A stretch of 64,000 nucleotides of DNA from Acidimicrobiaceae bacterium (GCA_003151475.1 PLXQ01000054.1:1-64000), one strand, 5' to 3'. Counted from the first letter of the stretch, positions 26,663 through 36,249 are shown. Program-made: numbers and translations. Notes: generated by a model not told the origin, from the sequence alone.

Positions 26663-28579
26663 ATGACCGATCTCGCACTGCCGACCACCGGTCGGGTACG
26701 CGGAAGCCTGTTCGACACCTTGTGGCGGCGCCAACTCCGGCGGTATCCGTCGACCGGGCCCCGCATGGGGTACCTGGCGATCGTGGTGCTCACCACGATC
26801 ATGCTCTATTACCTCTACTACGTTGAGGGCGCCGTCACGCCGTTGATGCTGCCCTACTACCACATGTCGTTTCAGTACTTCCTCTACCTGCTTGTCGTGT
26901 CGAATGCCATCGGCGCCTTCACCGCCTTCATCGGCGGGCTGTCAGACAAGATCGGCCGGGCCAACCTGACGATCTATGGGACGCTCATTGTGGGGTTGGT
27001 GCAGTTGGTCGGCGTGCCCCACATCCATTCCGAGTTCGGATTCGCCGTGGCCTACTGCGTGATCGGTTTCGTGGAGGGCATCATCTTGGTGTCGACCCCA
27101 GCGCTCATGCGCGACTTCTCGCCCCAGATGGGACGGGGTGCGGCCATGGGGTTTTGGGCGCTCGGACCCACCATGGGGAGTCTGGCCGCGAGCCTTGTGG
27201 CCACGCACACCCTCACCCATCTGCACCCGTGGCAGGACCAATTCGTCATCTCGGGCCTGGCATGCATGGTCGTCGTCGTCATCTCGTTCGTCTTCCTGCG
27301 GGAGCTGTCCCCGCAGCTGCGCGACCAGCTCATGGTCTCCGAACGTGAGCGCGCCCTGATCGAGGCGCGCGCCATGGGGATCGACGTGGAGAAGGCGACG
27401 GCTCACCCCATTCGATCAATGTTGCGACTCGACCTGATTTCGTCCTCCGTGGCCGTCTCGCTGCTGTTGCTCTTCTACTTCGCCTCGGTCAGCGTTCTTA
27501 CCCTCTACTGGGTGGTCGTCTTCGGCCGCTCCACCGCCGATGCCAACGGCATCAACGTGTGGTACGCCGCCTTCCTTTCCGGAACTCTTGTCCTCTTCGG
27601 CGTCCTGTCCGATCGACTCCGCGTGCGAAAGCCCTTCATGCTCGTCGGCGCCGCCGCCACGATCGTGATGACGTTCTTCCTCATTGTCCAGGTCGGCCAC
27701 CCGCACACGAGCTACTACTCGAACGTCCTCGTCGTCGTTCTTCTCGCCACCGCCATCGGGTGCGCCTATGCGCCGTGGATGGCCAACTACACCGAACAGG
27801 TCGAGTCGCACAACCCCGCCCTCTCGGCGTCAGGGCTGGCCGTGTGGGGTTGGATCCTGCGCCTCGTGGTCGCCGTGTCCTTCCTCGTGCTGCCCCGGGT
27901 GATCACGACCTCCACCACGTTGGTGGACAATCAGGGGGCGGCCACCACCTTGCAGGCCATCCAGGCGGCCGTGCCCTACGCACCCTCCACGACGGCGTGC
28001 GCCTCGAAGAATGCCCCGGCCACCGTTATCGCTGGGCTGCAGGTGACCCAACAGCCCGGACCCGAGACTCTGGCCAGGGTCATCACCTCGTGCGACCGAT
28101 CCCACAACTTGTTGCAGGCGGTGACCGCCGCCGGCGGTCTCTCCAACCCCCAGGTACAAGGCCTCCTCGCTTACAACCCGCTGGCCGTCGCCATCGAAAA
28201 TGGTCAACCGGTGAGTGACAGCGAGATCGCCGCCAAGGTGGGGACCCATTCGCAGAACCTCGCCGGCCTGCTCCTGGCCGAGAAGAAGCTCGTTCCGGCG
28301 CAGAAGGCGTCGCCCAACGAATGGAAGCGTTGGTGGTGGGTGTGCCTGGCGGGCCAATTGGTCTTCGGGTTCCTTGTCTTCACCATGCGCGGACGGTGGA
28401 GCCCGAGGGCGGCCAAGCGTGACTTTGACGACCACGAGCGCGTGGTGGCGGCCGAACTGGCAAGGTTGATTCCTCAAGGGGAAGCGCCTGGGAGCGACGA
28501 TGTCCGGCTGAGTCCCCCACTGGCGGTGAGCGGTGAGCCAGACCGAAGCGCTCCGCTACCCCCGGGACGCAGACCGTGA
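26663..28579 (+). CDS. MFS transporter with a soluble insert before the last helix
   Basis: This 638-aa transporter has about twelve hydrophobic segments starting near residue 37. The MFS loop 2-3 signature reads GGLSDKIGRANLT. After the segment ending near residue 412 comes a hydrophilic insert of about 135 residues (two Cys; TSTTLVDNQG to QKASPNEWKR), then a final helix WWWVCLAGQLVFGFLVF. The insert is not typical. ATG 26663 follows GAGGGG; the long upstream frame opposes the WS/DGAT gene and is not coding. Substrate unknown; a lipid or organic acid is plausible from context. Confidence 0.88.
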   Translation: MTDLALPTTGRVRGSLFDTLWRRQLRRYPSTGPRMGYLAIVVLTTIMLYYLYYVEGAVTPLMLPYYHMSFQYFLYLLVVSNAIGAFTAFIGGLSDKIGRANLTIYGTLIVGLVQLVGVPHIHSEFGFAVAYCVIGFVEGIILVSTPALMRDFSPQMGRGAAMGFWALGPTMGSLAASLVATHTLTHLHPWQDQFVISGLACMVVVVISFVFLRELSPQLRDQLMVSERERALIEARAMGIDVEKATAHPIRSMLRLDLISSSVAVSLLLLFYFASVSVLTLYWVVVFGRSTADANGINVWYAAFLSGTLVLFGVLSDRLRVRKPFMLVGAAATIVMTFFLIVQVGHPHTSYYSNVLVVVLLATAIGCAYAPWMANYTEQVESHNPALSASGLAVWGWILRLVVAVSFLVLPRVITTSTTLVDNQGAATTLQAIQAAVPYAPSTTACASKNAPATVIAGLQVTQQPGPETLARVITSCDRSHNLLQAVTAAGGLSNPQVQGLLAYNPLAVAIENGQPVSDSEIAAKVGTHSQNLAGLLLAEKKLVPAQKASPNEWKRWWWVCLAGQLVFGFLVFTMRGRWSPRAAKRDFDDHERVVAAELARLIPQGEAPGSDDVRLSPPLAVSGEPDRSAPLPPGRRP

Positions 28580-28655
28580 CTCGATACAAGACGACCACGG
28601 TCCGCCTTGTCGGTGTCATCGTGACACGACGTCGAGTCGTTGTAGGTAGAGGACC

Positions 28656-30281
28656 ATGGCGGCGCCAAGAAAGGACGCGGTACCAATGAACGAGCTCATC
28701 TACCCCCGATTCTTGCTTCCCCGGGCGGAGCGGTTTGCCGACAAGGTGGGTTTCGTCGACGTGACCCGCGCCGGCGTTCGGTACTCGGGAACATTCGCCA
28801 CCCATGTTGATCGTGTCCTTCGGCTCTCCCACGCGCTGCCGACAGAGTTGGGCCTGGCCCGAGACGACAGGTTTGCCGTGCTCGCCATGAACAGTCACGA
28901 ATTCATCGAGCTCTACCACGCCGCTCTGTTCGGCGCCGGCATCATCAATCCTCTGAACATCCGCTTCAGCGCGGCCGAGCTGGCGTATGTTCTCAACGAT
29001 TCCGGGACCACTGTCATCTTCACTGATCCCGTGTTCGCCTCCCTCATCGAGCGGGCCCGTGACGAGGAAGGGGCCAAGATCGACAAGCTCGTGATGATCG
29101 GCGGGTCAGCAGACGACCTCGTACGAATGGGCGACTCCACCGTCGCCTATGAGGACCTGGTCGCCGCGGGAGAGCCTGTCATGCCCCCCGAGCCGGAGGA
29201 AGATGACCCCGTCATCCTCATGTACACGGGCGGGACCACTGGGCTGCCCAAAGGAGCGCTGCTCGAACAGCGCGCCGAGGTCCTGAACGTCTACCACGTC
29301 GGGCTCCAGATCGGCCTCTCCGAGAACCGACGCTTTCTGTTCCAGTCACCGATGTTCCACGCGGCTGTCGTGGCCGCGGTCCTGGGCATCCCGGCCAGCG
29401 GGGCCACATCGGTGTCGATTCCGTTGTTCGATCCGGAGTTGGTGCTCGATACGATCGAAGGGGAGCAGATCGACACCACGATGATGATACCGGTCATGAT
29501 GTCCATGCTCGAACAGCACCCGTCCTTCTCCGCTCGCCGTTTGCGCTCTTTGCACCAGCTTGTCTACGGGGCCGCCCCTATCTCCGAGACGGTGCTGCGG
29601 CGATGGCTGGCGATGCTCCCCGGTGTCGACTTCTACCAGGGATACGGCATGACCGAAGCGGCGTCGATATTGACGTTCCTCGGTCCCGAGGAGCACCGGG
29701 CCGACGGGGCCATGCTCGGAGCGGCCGGCGCGCCCGTGTTCGGGGTCGAGCTTCGTATCACCGATTCGTTGGGCAAGGAGCAGCCACGGGGGGAGCCGGG
29801 AGAGGTCAGCGCCCGTGGCGGCAACCTCATGCGCGGCTACTGGGGCAAGCCCGACGAGACCGAAGAGGTGATGCGCGACGGGTGGTATCGCACCGGCGAT
29901 GTGGGCTACCTCGATGAACGGGGGCTCTTGCACTTGACCGACCGGATGAAGGACATGATCGTCACCGGGGGAGAAAACGTGTACTCCACTGAAGTGGAGA
30001 ACGTCATCGCCACCCATCCGGCGGTCCAGGAGGTAGCCGTCATCGGCATTCCGAGTGACAGCTGGGGCGAGGCTGTCCACGCCATCGTCGTTCTCAAGGA
30101 GGATATGAGGGCGACGGGCGAGCAATTGATCGAACACGCCCGACAGAACCTCGCCTCCTTCAAGGTTCCGAAGTCGGTGGAGTTCCACGACGGGCCGCTC
30201 CCGCTCTCGGGCGCGTTCAAGCCACTGAAGCGGGAGCTGCGGCGCCGCTACTGGGAGGGCCGCGAGCGCCAGGTCAGCTGA
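28656..30281 (+). CDS. Fatty acyl-CoA synthetase (AMP-forming)
   Basis: This ANL-superfamily ligase of 541 aa has P-loop [33 protein letters not shown] and [14 protein letters not shown], and a C-terminal lysine region [12 protein letters not shown]. It activates a carboxylic acid, most likely medium- or long-chain, to the CoA thioester that feeds WS/DGAT or beta-oxidation. ATG 28656 has AGAGGA close by; ATG 28686 is an alternative. It is downstream of the MFS gene on the same strand. A ferredoxin scrap begins directly at its stop. Confidence 0.93.
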   Translation: MAAPRKDAVPMNELIYPRFLLPRAERFADKVGFVDVTRAGVRYSGTFATHVDRVLRLSHALPTELGLARDDRFAVLAMNSHEFIELYHAALFGAGIINPLNIRFSAAELAYVLNDSGTTVIFTDPVFASLIERARDEEGAKIDKLVMIGGSADDLVRMGDSTVAYEDLVAAGEPVMPPEPEEDDPVILMYTGGTTGLPKGALLEQRAEVLNVYHVGLQIGLSENRRFLFQSPMFHAAVVAAVLGIPASGATSVSIPLFDPELVLDTIEGEQIDTTMMIPVMMSMLEQHPSFSARRLRSLHQLVYGAAPISETVLRRWLAMLPGVDFYQGYGMTEAASILTFLGPEEHRADGAMLGAAGAPVFGVELRITDSLGKEQPRGEPGEVSARGGNLMRGYWGKPDETEEVMRDGWYRTGDVGYLDERGLLHLTDRMKDMIVTGGENVYSTEVENVIATHPAVQEVAVIGIPSDSWGEAVHAIVVLKEDMRATGEQLIEHARQNLASFKVPKSVEFHDGPLPLSGAFKPLKRELRRRYWEGRERQVS

Positions 30282-30443
30282 GTGCCGTTCTCCACCCTCG
30301 TCGTTCGATACGAGGATAACGCCGTCCAGAAGGTGGCGGACGGCCACGGTTACCGCTTCGACTATGACTACTGCAAGGGCTGTGGGCTGTGCGTCCAGGA
30401 ATGCCCGTGCGGGGCGATCGACATGGTACCGGAGCAGATCTGA
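30282..30443 (+). pseudogene. Remnant of an oxidoreductase ferredoxin domain (4Fe-4S)
   Basis: Fifty-three codons read from a GTG immediately after the ligase stop. [20 protein letters not shown], ending AIDMVPEQI, is the last iron-sulfur segment of subunits related to 2-oxoacid:ferredoxin oxidoreductases. The preceding [13 protein letters not shown] matches the sequence that normally follows a Cys-rich block in those proteins, which is missing here. It is probably a 3' fragment; a functional mini-ferredoxin with one cluster is less likely. Confidence 0.6.
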
Positions 30444-30469
30444 CGCTATTACAAGCGCTCGGCAAAGCA

Positions 30470-30668
30470 CGCCGGCGGTCGTGCCGAAGTGTCCGAGCAG
30501 TCGAGGTTTGATGAGTTCGGGCCGTAGTGGTTCGGCGAGCAACGGGTTGTCCAGCAGATAAATCTGACCGACCGAACAATGGTTGGCGGCTCGCCAGTAG
30601 GCGTCGATCGCCGAGAGAGCATCGGGTTCGAAAGGCCTAGCAGTACTCAGCCGCAGCATGTCTCCCAC
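30470..30668 (-). pseudogene. Phosphoketolase N-terminal fragment
   Basis: The frame reads [20 protein letters not shown], then [20 protein letters not shown] and FGTTAG, the strongly conserved start of xylulose-5-phosphate/fructose-6-phosphate phosphoketolase. Similarity stops at about 30475, and the remaining 700 residues of that enzyme are absent. The fragment faces the ferredoxin scrap tail-to-tail, so a rearrangement joined two unrelated broken genes here. Confidence 0.75.
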
Positions 30669-31025
30669 ATCCAGCCTCCACGTGGCTTGCGACGGTCGCT
30701 AGGGGACGTACCAAGGGTGCAAGTCACCACCCCAGCTGACGGACGGACGGGCGACGCGGCGGCCGGTCTCCGTGTTGATTGATCAGTAATACAATGCGCT
30801 CGCCTAGGGCGATGGAGGTGTCCGGGAGCCCTTCGACTCGGATAGCGTCTGCCGTGGTGTCGAGGTGGCCGGGTGCCGTCGCGCGATTTCTCGATCAGCG
30901 TGAGGATCGGTCGATAGAGCGGGAGCCACCCGAGTAGAAGACGATCTTCCAAAGGTCCGCGATCACGGGATTGTGCTCTTCGGCTCTCGTCGACGATCCA
31001 GGTTTTCGACTTCTGTTGATTCCAC
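30669..31025. other. Non-coding stretch
   Basis: I see no gene, RNA or clear repeat between the phosphoketolase fragment and the end of the next minus-strand gene. Confidence 0.45.
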
Positions 31026-31574
31026 TCAAGTCCACTGACCGGAGGGGGTGTGCTCCTGACTGTTGGGAGGAGCGAGCTCTTCCTGGATCAGCAGAAGCAA
31101 TCTCTCTCGTAGGTGCTCACGTGTTACCTCCTCGATCTGCCAGGTCGGCCTGAAGGCGGTCCCCTCTCCCTGGAAGCCTGGATCTGGTTCCTCAAAGAGC
31201 TCGATCACAGTTTTGAGTTTGTCGCATCGCAACATGAAGTGAGGAGCGTCGTTCAGCTCGAGCTGATGACGCAGGCTTTGTTGGCTTCTCTCCTTCGGCA
31301 GAAAGGCAATTGTGATTTTGGATCCCCCTGCCAGTCGGGGGTCGGGCGACGAAACCGAGCCTTCCTCGACGAGGGCGGCATGTCCGTGGGCTTTGAGCTG
31401 AAGGGCGATCTCCTCGAAGTACGGACGGATGACAGAGGCGATCACCTGTCTGAACCTGACGTCATACGTGGTGCCAGCATCCTCGGCTTGTCGAACCTCG
31501 TCTTCACGTTCCTCGTGGTAGTCATCGTAAGCCTTGAGAACGGCCTCGATCTCGGGGTCATGTTGATCGCTCAT
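31026..31574 (-). CDS. Hypothetical protein
   Basis: This 182-aa, mostly hydrophilic protein begins MSDQHDPEIEAVLKAYDDYH and continues with an acidic/basic helical region and a beta-rich middle (GGSKITIAFLPKERS, APHFMLRCDKLKTVIELFEE). It has no signal peptide, membrane span or known motif. The ATG overlaps the stop of the upstream gene by four bases, and the frame has good coding character. Function unknown. Confidence 0.6.
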   Translation of the reverse strand: MSDQHDPEIEAVLKAYDDYHEEREDEVRQAEDAGTTYDVRFRQVIASVIRPYFEEIALQLKAHGHAALVEEGSVSSPDPRLAGGSKITIAFLPKERSQQSLRHQLELNDAPHFMLRCDKLKTVIELFEEPDPGFQGEGTAFRPTWQIEEVTREHLRERLLLLIQEELAPPNSQEHTPSGQWT

Positions 31575-31993
31575 CGTTTCGCCTCCCAGGACTTGGGGTC
31601 ACCAAGCGACCCACGTTGATGTGATGGCCTCGCCAACTCCTTTGGCGTAGGAGCATCGCTGTTCGTTCGGCTTTCTAACGCCATTGCAAGTGTCCCATCG
31701 GTGTCCGAGAAGTCATTGCCACCGCGGGCAATCCGTATTTTCAGGACCTTCATTGTTTCGCGTCGAGATCCATCGACGTCCCGAGTTGTCGGCAATCCGC
31801 GAGCGAACAGATCGACATCGATGCCACCCTTGGACAGGCGAGCTAGACGGCCGTCGAGGTCGCGCTCCCTTCCGACGGCAGTGGCCTCGGCCGGTCCATT
31901 CCCAAGCGTTGCACCAATACGCGCTCTCTCCAAAGAACCGGCCTCGGCGACCAGACCAAATGCGACAGACACATTCACCATCCTCACGTGCAT
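31571..31993 (-). CDS. Hypothetical protein, coupled to the next gene
   Basis: This frame of 140 codons ends in an ATGA overlap with the following gene. The sequence (LERARIGATLGNGPAEATAV, KGGIDVDLFARGLPTTRDVD) matches no family I know. ATG 31978, preceded by GAGG, is an alternative start. Only the overlap and open length support it. Confidence 0.4.
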   Translation of the reverse strand: MHVRMVNVSVAFGLVAEAGSLERARIGATLGNGPAEATAVGRERDLDGRLARLSKGGIDVDLFARGLPTTRDVDGSRRETMKVLKIRIARGGNDFSDTDGTLAMALESRTNSDAPTPKELARPSHQRGSLGDPKSWEAKR

Positions 31994-32477
31994 AGTGGAC
32001 CTATCGGCAACAATCTCGAAGTCGCGTAGGGCCTTTGGTCACAACCGCGGCCAGAGACACCAAACCAGCCGAGTCAATCAAAAGCTGGGCAGACCCGTTC
32101 GCCCTATCAACGGACCAACTCTCCCAAGACCATCATGACAAAGACCGGTGCCAAGGCACGGCGGCATCGGCGCGTCTAGATTCGTGTCTAGAACTCCGCA
32201 TGTTGGTGCTCAGCGGACCGCGCCAGAACAGAGCCGCAAGCGCCTGACCTCCACTTCCGCGGTCTGGAGCCGTCCAGTCAGAGGGCTCAGAGCCATCATG
32301 TTCTATTACGACATCTCGAATTCCGTTTCCGGAACATACATGCAGATCACCGGGGATCGATGAACGCTGATCGGAAACGGGAACGTGCAGTTCACTCTTG
32401 AAAAGTCTTGGTCGACGGGTCGGCAATTTGAATCTCACCTTCCTCGGCGGATTGCAAGAGATCGACGGTATAGTTCG
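31994..32477. other. Non-coding stretch before repeat copy B
   Basis: No gene is evident. Two TCTAGA hexamers lie six bases apart near 32176-32193. Confidence 0.45.
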
Positions 32478-32628
32478 TCCCAACACGCGTCCCAACAATT
32501 GTGGGTCAGCGTGTCGCTGGCTGTCGCTGCGCTGGCGGAAGCGAGAGCGCTCGGCAAGGTGTGACCTGGGTTTGTGCAACGGGTTGCGACGGACGGCCTC
32601 CAGGTGCGTCGATTCCGATCGGTCTCAC

Positions 32629-32667
32629 AACCAGCAGGTCGGGGGTTCGAGTCCCTCAGCGCCCACT
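32629..32667 (+). other. tRNA 3'-end fragment, second copy
   Basis: Identical to 355-393: T arm plus acceptor 3' strand without the 5' half of a tRNA. The IS481 element inserted at the acceptor end. Confidence 0.6.
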
Positions 32668-32668
32668 C
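32654..32668 (+). repeat. Left target-site duplication of the IS481 element
   Basis: CCTCAGCGCCCACTC flanks the element on the left and recurs at 33951-33965. Repeat copy A has this sequence once (380-394), which confirms duplication on insertion. Confidence 0.85.
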
Positions 32669-33950
32669 TGTGGTGTCGCGAGACATCGGAGACAATGTCG
32701 CGAGACATAGTAGACAACTCCAGGTCAGGCTTGCCGTTGGTAATCGCGGTTGGGGTCCAGCTTCAACCGCCGAATGAACTGGTTGGTTTCGTCCAGGATC
32801 CGGATGTCCCGCCCGGCCACCAGCAATGTCACCCGTTGGCGGGCGAAGCGGCGACCGACCCCGATGTGGTGGAGCCGGCTCTGATAGCGAAGGGTCACCG
32901 ATCCGGCATCGTCGACCTTGTCGTGACGGACCCGGTAGCCGTCGACATCGATGCCCGGACGTCGAGGTCGCGCCTTGGTGCGGGCGTCGAAGGCCTCCAT
33001 GGGGGTGCGCCGGTTGATCCCCCGATGAGGCCGGACCTCGTTGTAGTACTGCACGAAACGATCGAGCTGGCGTTGCAGCTGCCGGGTCGAGGTCGGCGGG
33101 CCCTGCTTGTCCAGGAACTTCTTCATCGTCTGGTGGAAGCGCTCGACCTTTCCACAGGTCTGCGGATGGTAGGGACGCGAGTGCTTGAACTCGATGCCGA
33201 GCGACAAGAGCTCGGTCTCCATGGCCGCCACCCCGTTGCGATAGGAGGCGGTGAAGATGGCGCCGTTATCCGAGAGCACCGAGGCCGGAAACCCCCAGCT
33301 CCCGGCCGCTTTTGTGAAGGTCCGCACCACGTCGCGAGAGGTGGTGATCATGAACACCTTGGACGCCACGCACACCCTCGAGTGGTCGTCGATGAAGTTC
33401 AGGATCTCCACCTGGCGCCCATCGGCCAGATAGACGTGGGTGACGTCGGTCTGCCACAGCTCGTTCGGCAGCTCGGCCACGAAGCGCACATAGGAGGACC
33501 GGGGACGCTTGTGGGGCTCCGGGGTGACGAAGCCCCGGGCCTTCAACACCCGCCAGATGGTGGCCACCGACGGGGTGTTGATCCACTGCCGAGCCAGGTG
33601 GCTGTGGATGGTGATGGCCCCGGCGTCGAAACCCCGGTCGAGAAGCTCCTTGCGCACTCTGATGATGTCGTCCTCGAAAAGGTCAGAGATCTGGGTGGGC
33701 GAGCGGTGCGGCCGCTTGGAGCGGGGCACGAGGCCGACCTCGCCCTCCTCCCGGTAGCGGGCCAGCAGCTTGTAGATCCAGCTCCGGTGCACCCCGTGCT
33801 CAGCGGCCAGCTCGGCCACCGAGCGCCCCTCGTGCAGGTGGGCTTCCACCAGGTAACGGCCCATGTCCATAGGAGAACCCCCAGATCCGGTGTCTCCTAT
33901 GTCTTGACACAGGCATTTCCGAGACGTCGCCTATGTCATGAATTCACACA
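32669..33950 (-). mobile_element. Intact IS481-family insertion sequence, 1282 bp
   Basis: The element begins TGTG and ends CACA, the TGT...ACA ends typical of the family. Imperfect terminal inverted repeats share GACAT-x-GG-x-GAC near both ends, and a second GACATAG-x-AGACA pair lies just inside. It is flanked by a 15-bp direct repeat and contains one intact transposase gene. The perfect target duplication and open transposase suggest recent insertion. Confidence 0.9.
32725..33870 (-). CDS. IS481-family transposase
   Basis: This 381-aa DDE transposase has an N-terminal HTH (GRSVAELAAEHGVHRSWIYK) and a second HTH around residues 55-100. Its rve catalytic core has Asp in LWQTDVTHV, Asp in VLSDNGAIF and Glu in HPQTCGKVERFHQ. 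The C-terminal RPHRGINRRTPMEAFDAR is standard. No stop or frameshift interrupts it, so it should be active. Confidence 0.95.
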   Translation of the reverse strand: MDMGRYLVEAHLHEGRSVAELAAEHGVHRSWIYKLLARYREEGEVGLVPRSKRPHRSPTQISDLFEDDIIRVRKELLDRGFDAGAITIHSHLARQWINTPSVATIWRVLKARGFVTPEPHKRPRSSYVRFVAELPNELWQTDVTHVYLADGRQVEILNFIDDHSRVCVASKVFMITTSRDVVRTFTKAAGSWGFPASVLSDNGAIFTASYRNGVAAMETELLSLGIEFKHSRPYHPQTCGKVERFHQTMKKFLDKQGPPTSTRQLQRQLDRFVQYYNEVRPHRGINRRTPMEAFDARTKARPRRPGIDVDGYRVRHDKVDDAGSVTLRYQSRLHHIGVGRRFARQRVTLLVAGRDIRILDETNQFIRRLKLDPNRDYQRQA

Positions 33951-33965
33951 CCTCAGCGCCCACTC
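33951..33965 (+). repeat. Right target-site duplication of the IS481 element
   Basis: CCTCAGCGCCCACTC, identical to 32654-32668. Confidence 0.85.
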
Positions 33966-34453
33966 GTTGTCGGAAACACAACGTTTCCTCTGGTCAGAGG
34001 CAACTTGTCGTGTCCCGTCGCTCAGGTAGGTTCGTTTCCTTATTCAAACCCTCCAGCGTTCGATTAGGTCCGGCGTCGACCAGGCGAGTCTTCCGGGCTC
34101 CAGTCGGACCAGCCGTCGCGAATATCGTGCGATTACCATCGCAAAGGCGTCTTGCGGACCCCCACGCGCAACCGGCACTTCCAGGTAGCGGAATTTAGAT
34201 ACACAATCCGACCGGGAATTGCGATTATGCGCCCTCCCGGCGATCCATAGCCGTCGTTGTGGTTCGTGTGCGGCACTGCATGTGAGCGTGGCTAAGAAGG
34301 CGCTGATGAATCGCTCTGGCGCGTAGCTGTTGAGCTGCTGCTCGATGGCGGTGTCCTGGCGGGATATGTGAGACGTGTCAGTTCTCGACATCGATCCACC
34401 CTGCTGGTAGCGTCACCACCTCATCGCACGTCAAGCGTCGGGGTAACACTCTG

Positions 34454-36169
34454 ATGGTGGAAATCGAGGTGCGCGCCAGAGTCCTCGGGAGACGGTACCG
34501 GCGCCTGGTGCGATTACTCACTGCGGCGACGGCAACCGTCGCCGCAGCGGTTTCCTCCGCTCCCGCCCTTGCCTCCGCGGCAGCTTCCCCCCCAGCACCG
34601 GTGAACTCGGAGCTGCCGTGGCATCCGGCGGTCACCGACGCGAGCGATGGCCTCCTCGCGTGGTACGAGCCTCAACGAGGGCTTGGCTACGACCAGGTGC
34701 TCCGGCTCGGCTGGTACTTCCTAGAGCACGGGATTCCTGACGAAGCCGGAACCGATCTCAAGACCTACTTGGTCAACTCCGTGTTCAACGGGACCACGGG
34801 ACAGGGGGCCTATTGGCAGAGCAACCCCGCCATGGTGTTCGGCTCGTTCGTCGACTCCGCCCTGGCCTGGTACCCGTATTCGGGCGACGAGACCGCCATC
34901 AGCACGGTCAGGGGCATGCTCGACTACCTGCTCGCCCACGGCCTGACGCCGACGAACTGGAGCTGGTCCGGCGTGCCCTTCCCAACAGGGTGCGGGAACC
35001 AGCCCGACTACGGGCGGTGCCTGTCCGACATGCCCAAGAGCTACTACGGCGGGATAGAGCCGGACAAGGTCGGCGAGGTCGGGATCGGCTATGCCCTCAT
35101 GTACGAGGAGACCAGAGACCACGCGTATCTCCGGGAGGCGATCCGCTGCGCCAACGCGCTGGCTGCCCACGTCCGGCCGGGTGACACCACCCACACACCA
35201 TGGCCTTTCCGCGTCAACGGGCGGACGGGTGCCACCCTTGACCGGGAGACGTTCGGCGGGATCGTGGTATCCCCCCTACGACTCTTCGACGAGCTGATTC
35301 GGATCCACCAGGGCAACGTGACGGCGTACGTGCGGGCACGCCGAATGGCCTGGGGGTGGCTGGACTCAAACCAGCTCAACCCGCGCAGCCCCACGTACGA
35401 CCTGTGGACGGGCTACTTCGAAGACGTCCCCAAGGACCAGACCGATCTCAACCAGGCTGCACCGACGTACACAGCGCTGTACCTCTTGAACCTGCCGAAT
35501 CCCGGTGCTGTCGACCCTCAGTGGCGGGCCCAAGTGAGCCACTTGATCGCGTGGGTGAAGCAGCACTTCGGGATCGGCCCGTTCGACGGAGCATGGGGGA
35601 TCAACGAACAGGGCCCGGCTGTCGGGCACTATCTGTGCTGTTCGACGGCGGGGCTCGGTAGCGACACCTCCAGGTTGGCCGCCGTAAACGCCCTCTACTA
35701 CGAAAAGACCGGAAAGCTGCAAGCCAAGGAAAACGCCTTCCGTTCGCTCAACTACGCCACGTACTTCGAGGCTTCCAACGGTGAGGTTTCGTGCTGCGGA
35801 CAGAGTCTGGGCACTTTCCAGTACTGGTTCAGCGACGGGTACTCCGACTATCTCCGCAGCTTCAACTGGACCATGGCCGCCATTCCTTCTCTCGCTCCCG
35901 TGGGCCAGAGCCACCTGCTGGGTTCGACCTCCGTCGTCCAGCGCGTCGCCTACAGCCACGACCGCATCACCTACCGCACCTTCGACGCTGATGCCACCGA
36001 GGTCCTGCGGCTGGCCTTCCGGCCGAGCTTGATCACGGCTGGCGGCATGGCGCTACACCGTGAGGCGTCGCTGGACGGAGCCGGCTACACGCTCGAGTCG
36101 CTGGCTGGAGGAGGGTTCGTGGTGCGGATCCACCACGTGAGCTCCGGCAACGTGCTCGTCGCCGGCTGA
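34454..36169 (+). CDS. Secreted protein, probable alpha/alpha-toroid glycan-active enzyme
   Basis: This 571-aa protein has a basic N-terminus then TAATATVAAAVSSAPALASA, a signal peptide cut near residue 45. The mature part is rich in Trp/Tyr and repeats helix-hairpin-like segments (GYDQVLRLGWYFLEHGIP, VGIGYALMYEETRDHAYLRE, WGWLDSNQLNP). That is the pattern of six-hairpin or toroid glycosidases, lyases and epimerases. A beta-rich tail follows (EVLRLAFRPSLITAGG). No exact family or catalytic residues can be named. It likely acts on an extracellular polysaccharide. Confidence 0.65.
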   Translation: MVEIEVRARVLGRRYRRLVRLLTAATATVAAAVSSAPALASAAASPPAPVNSELPWHPAVTDASDGLLAWYEPQRGLGYDQVLRLGWYFLEHGIPDEAGTDLKTYLVNSVFNGTTGQGAYWQSNPAMVFGSFVDSALAWYPYSGDETAISTVRGMLDYLLAHGLTPTNWSWSGVPFPTGCGNQPDYGRCLSDMPKSYYGGIEPDKVGEVGIGYALMYEETRDHAYLREAIRCANALAAHVRPGDTTHTPWPFRVNGRTGATLDRETFGGIVVSPLRLFDELIRIHQGNVTAYVRARRMAWGWLDSNQLNPRSPTYDLWTGYFEDVPKDQTDLNQAAPTYTALYLLNLPNPGAVDPQWRAQVSHLIAWVKQHFGIGPFDGAWGINEQGPAVGHYLCCSTAGLGSDTSRLAAVNALYYEKTGKLQAKENAFRSLNYATYFEASNGEVSCCGQSLGTFQYWFSDGYSDYLRSFNWTMAAIPSLAPVGQSHLLGSTSVVQRVAYSHDRITYRTFDADATEVLRLAFRPSLITAGGMALHREASLDGAGYTLESLAGGGFVVRIHHVSSGNVLVAG

Positions 36170-36224
36170 ACCGTGGCGGTGACGGCGCCCTAGTAGGATG
36201 ACGAGGGTTCTTGAGCACCGCCTT

Positions 36225-36249
36225 GAGCACTGCCGGCGCTGGAGTGCTC
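36225..36249 (+). terminator. Possible terminator hairpin
   Basis: GAGCACT and AGTGCTC flank an 11-nt loop about 55 bp after the stop of the secreted protein gene. There is no T-run, so it is weak evidence. Confidence 0.3.

Larger units (their letters stand above)
32478..34184 (+). repeat. Dispersed repeat copy B, split by IS481
   Basis: The left part (32478-32668) and right part (33951-34184) together correspond to 204-614. The right part is nearly identical to copy A to GGCACTTCCAG. The 1282-bp IS481 element separates the halves. Confidence 0.85.

Noticed and set aside
29346-30469. Long minus frame opposite the acyl-CoA synthetase
   Set aside because: Shadow of a strong + strand gene. Only its first ~65 codons (phosphoketolase fragment) are meaningful.
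32398-34029. 543-codon + frame across the IS481 element
   Set aside because: Antisense of the intact transposase; composition is a GC-rich shadow.
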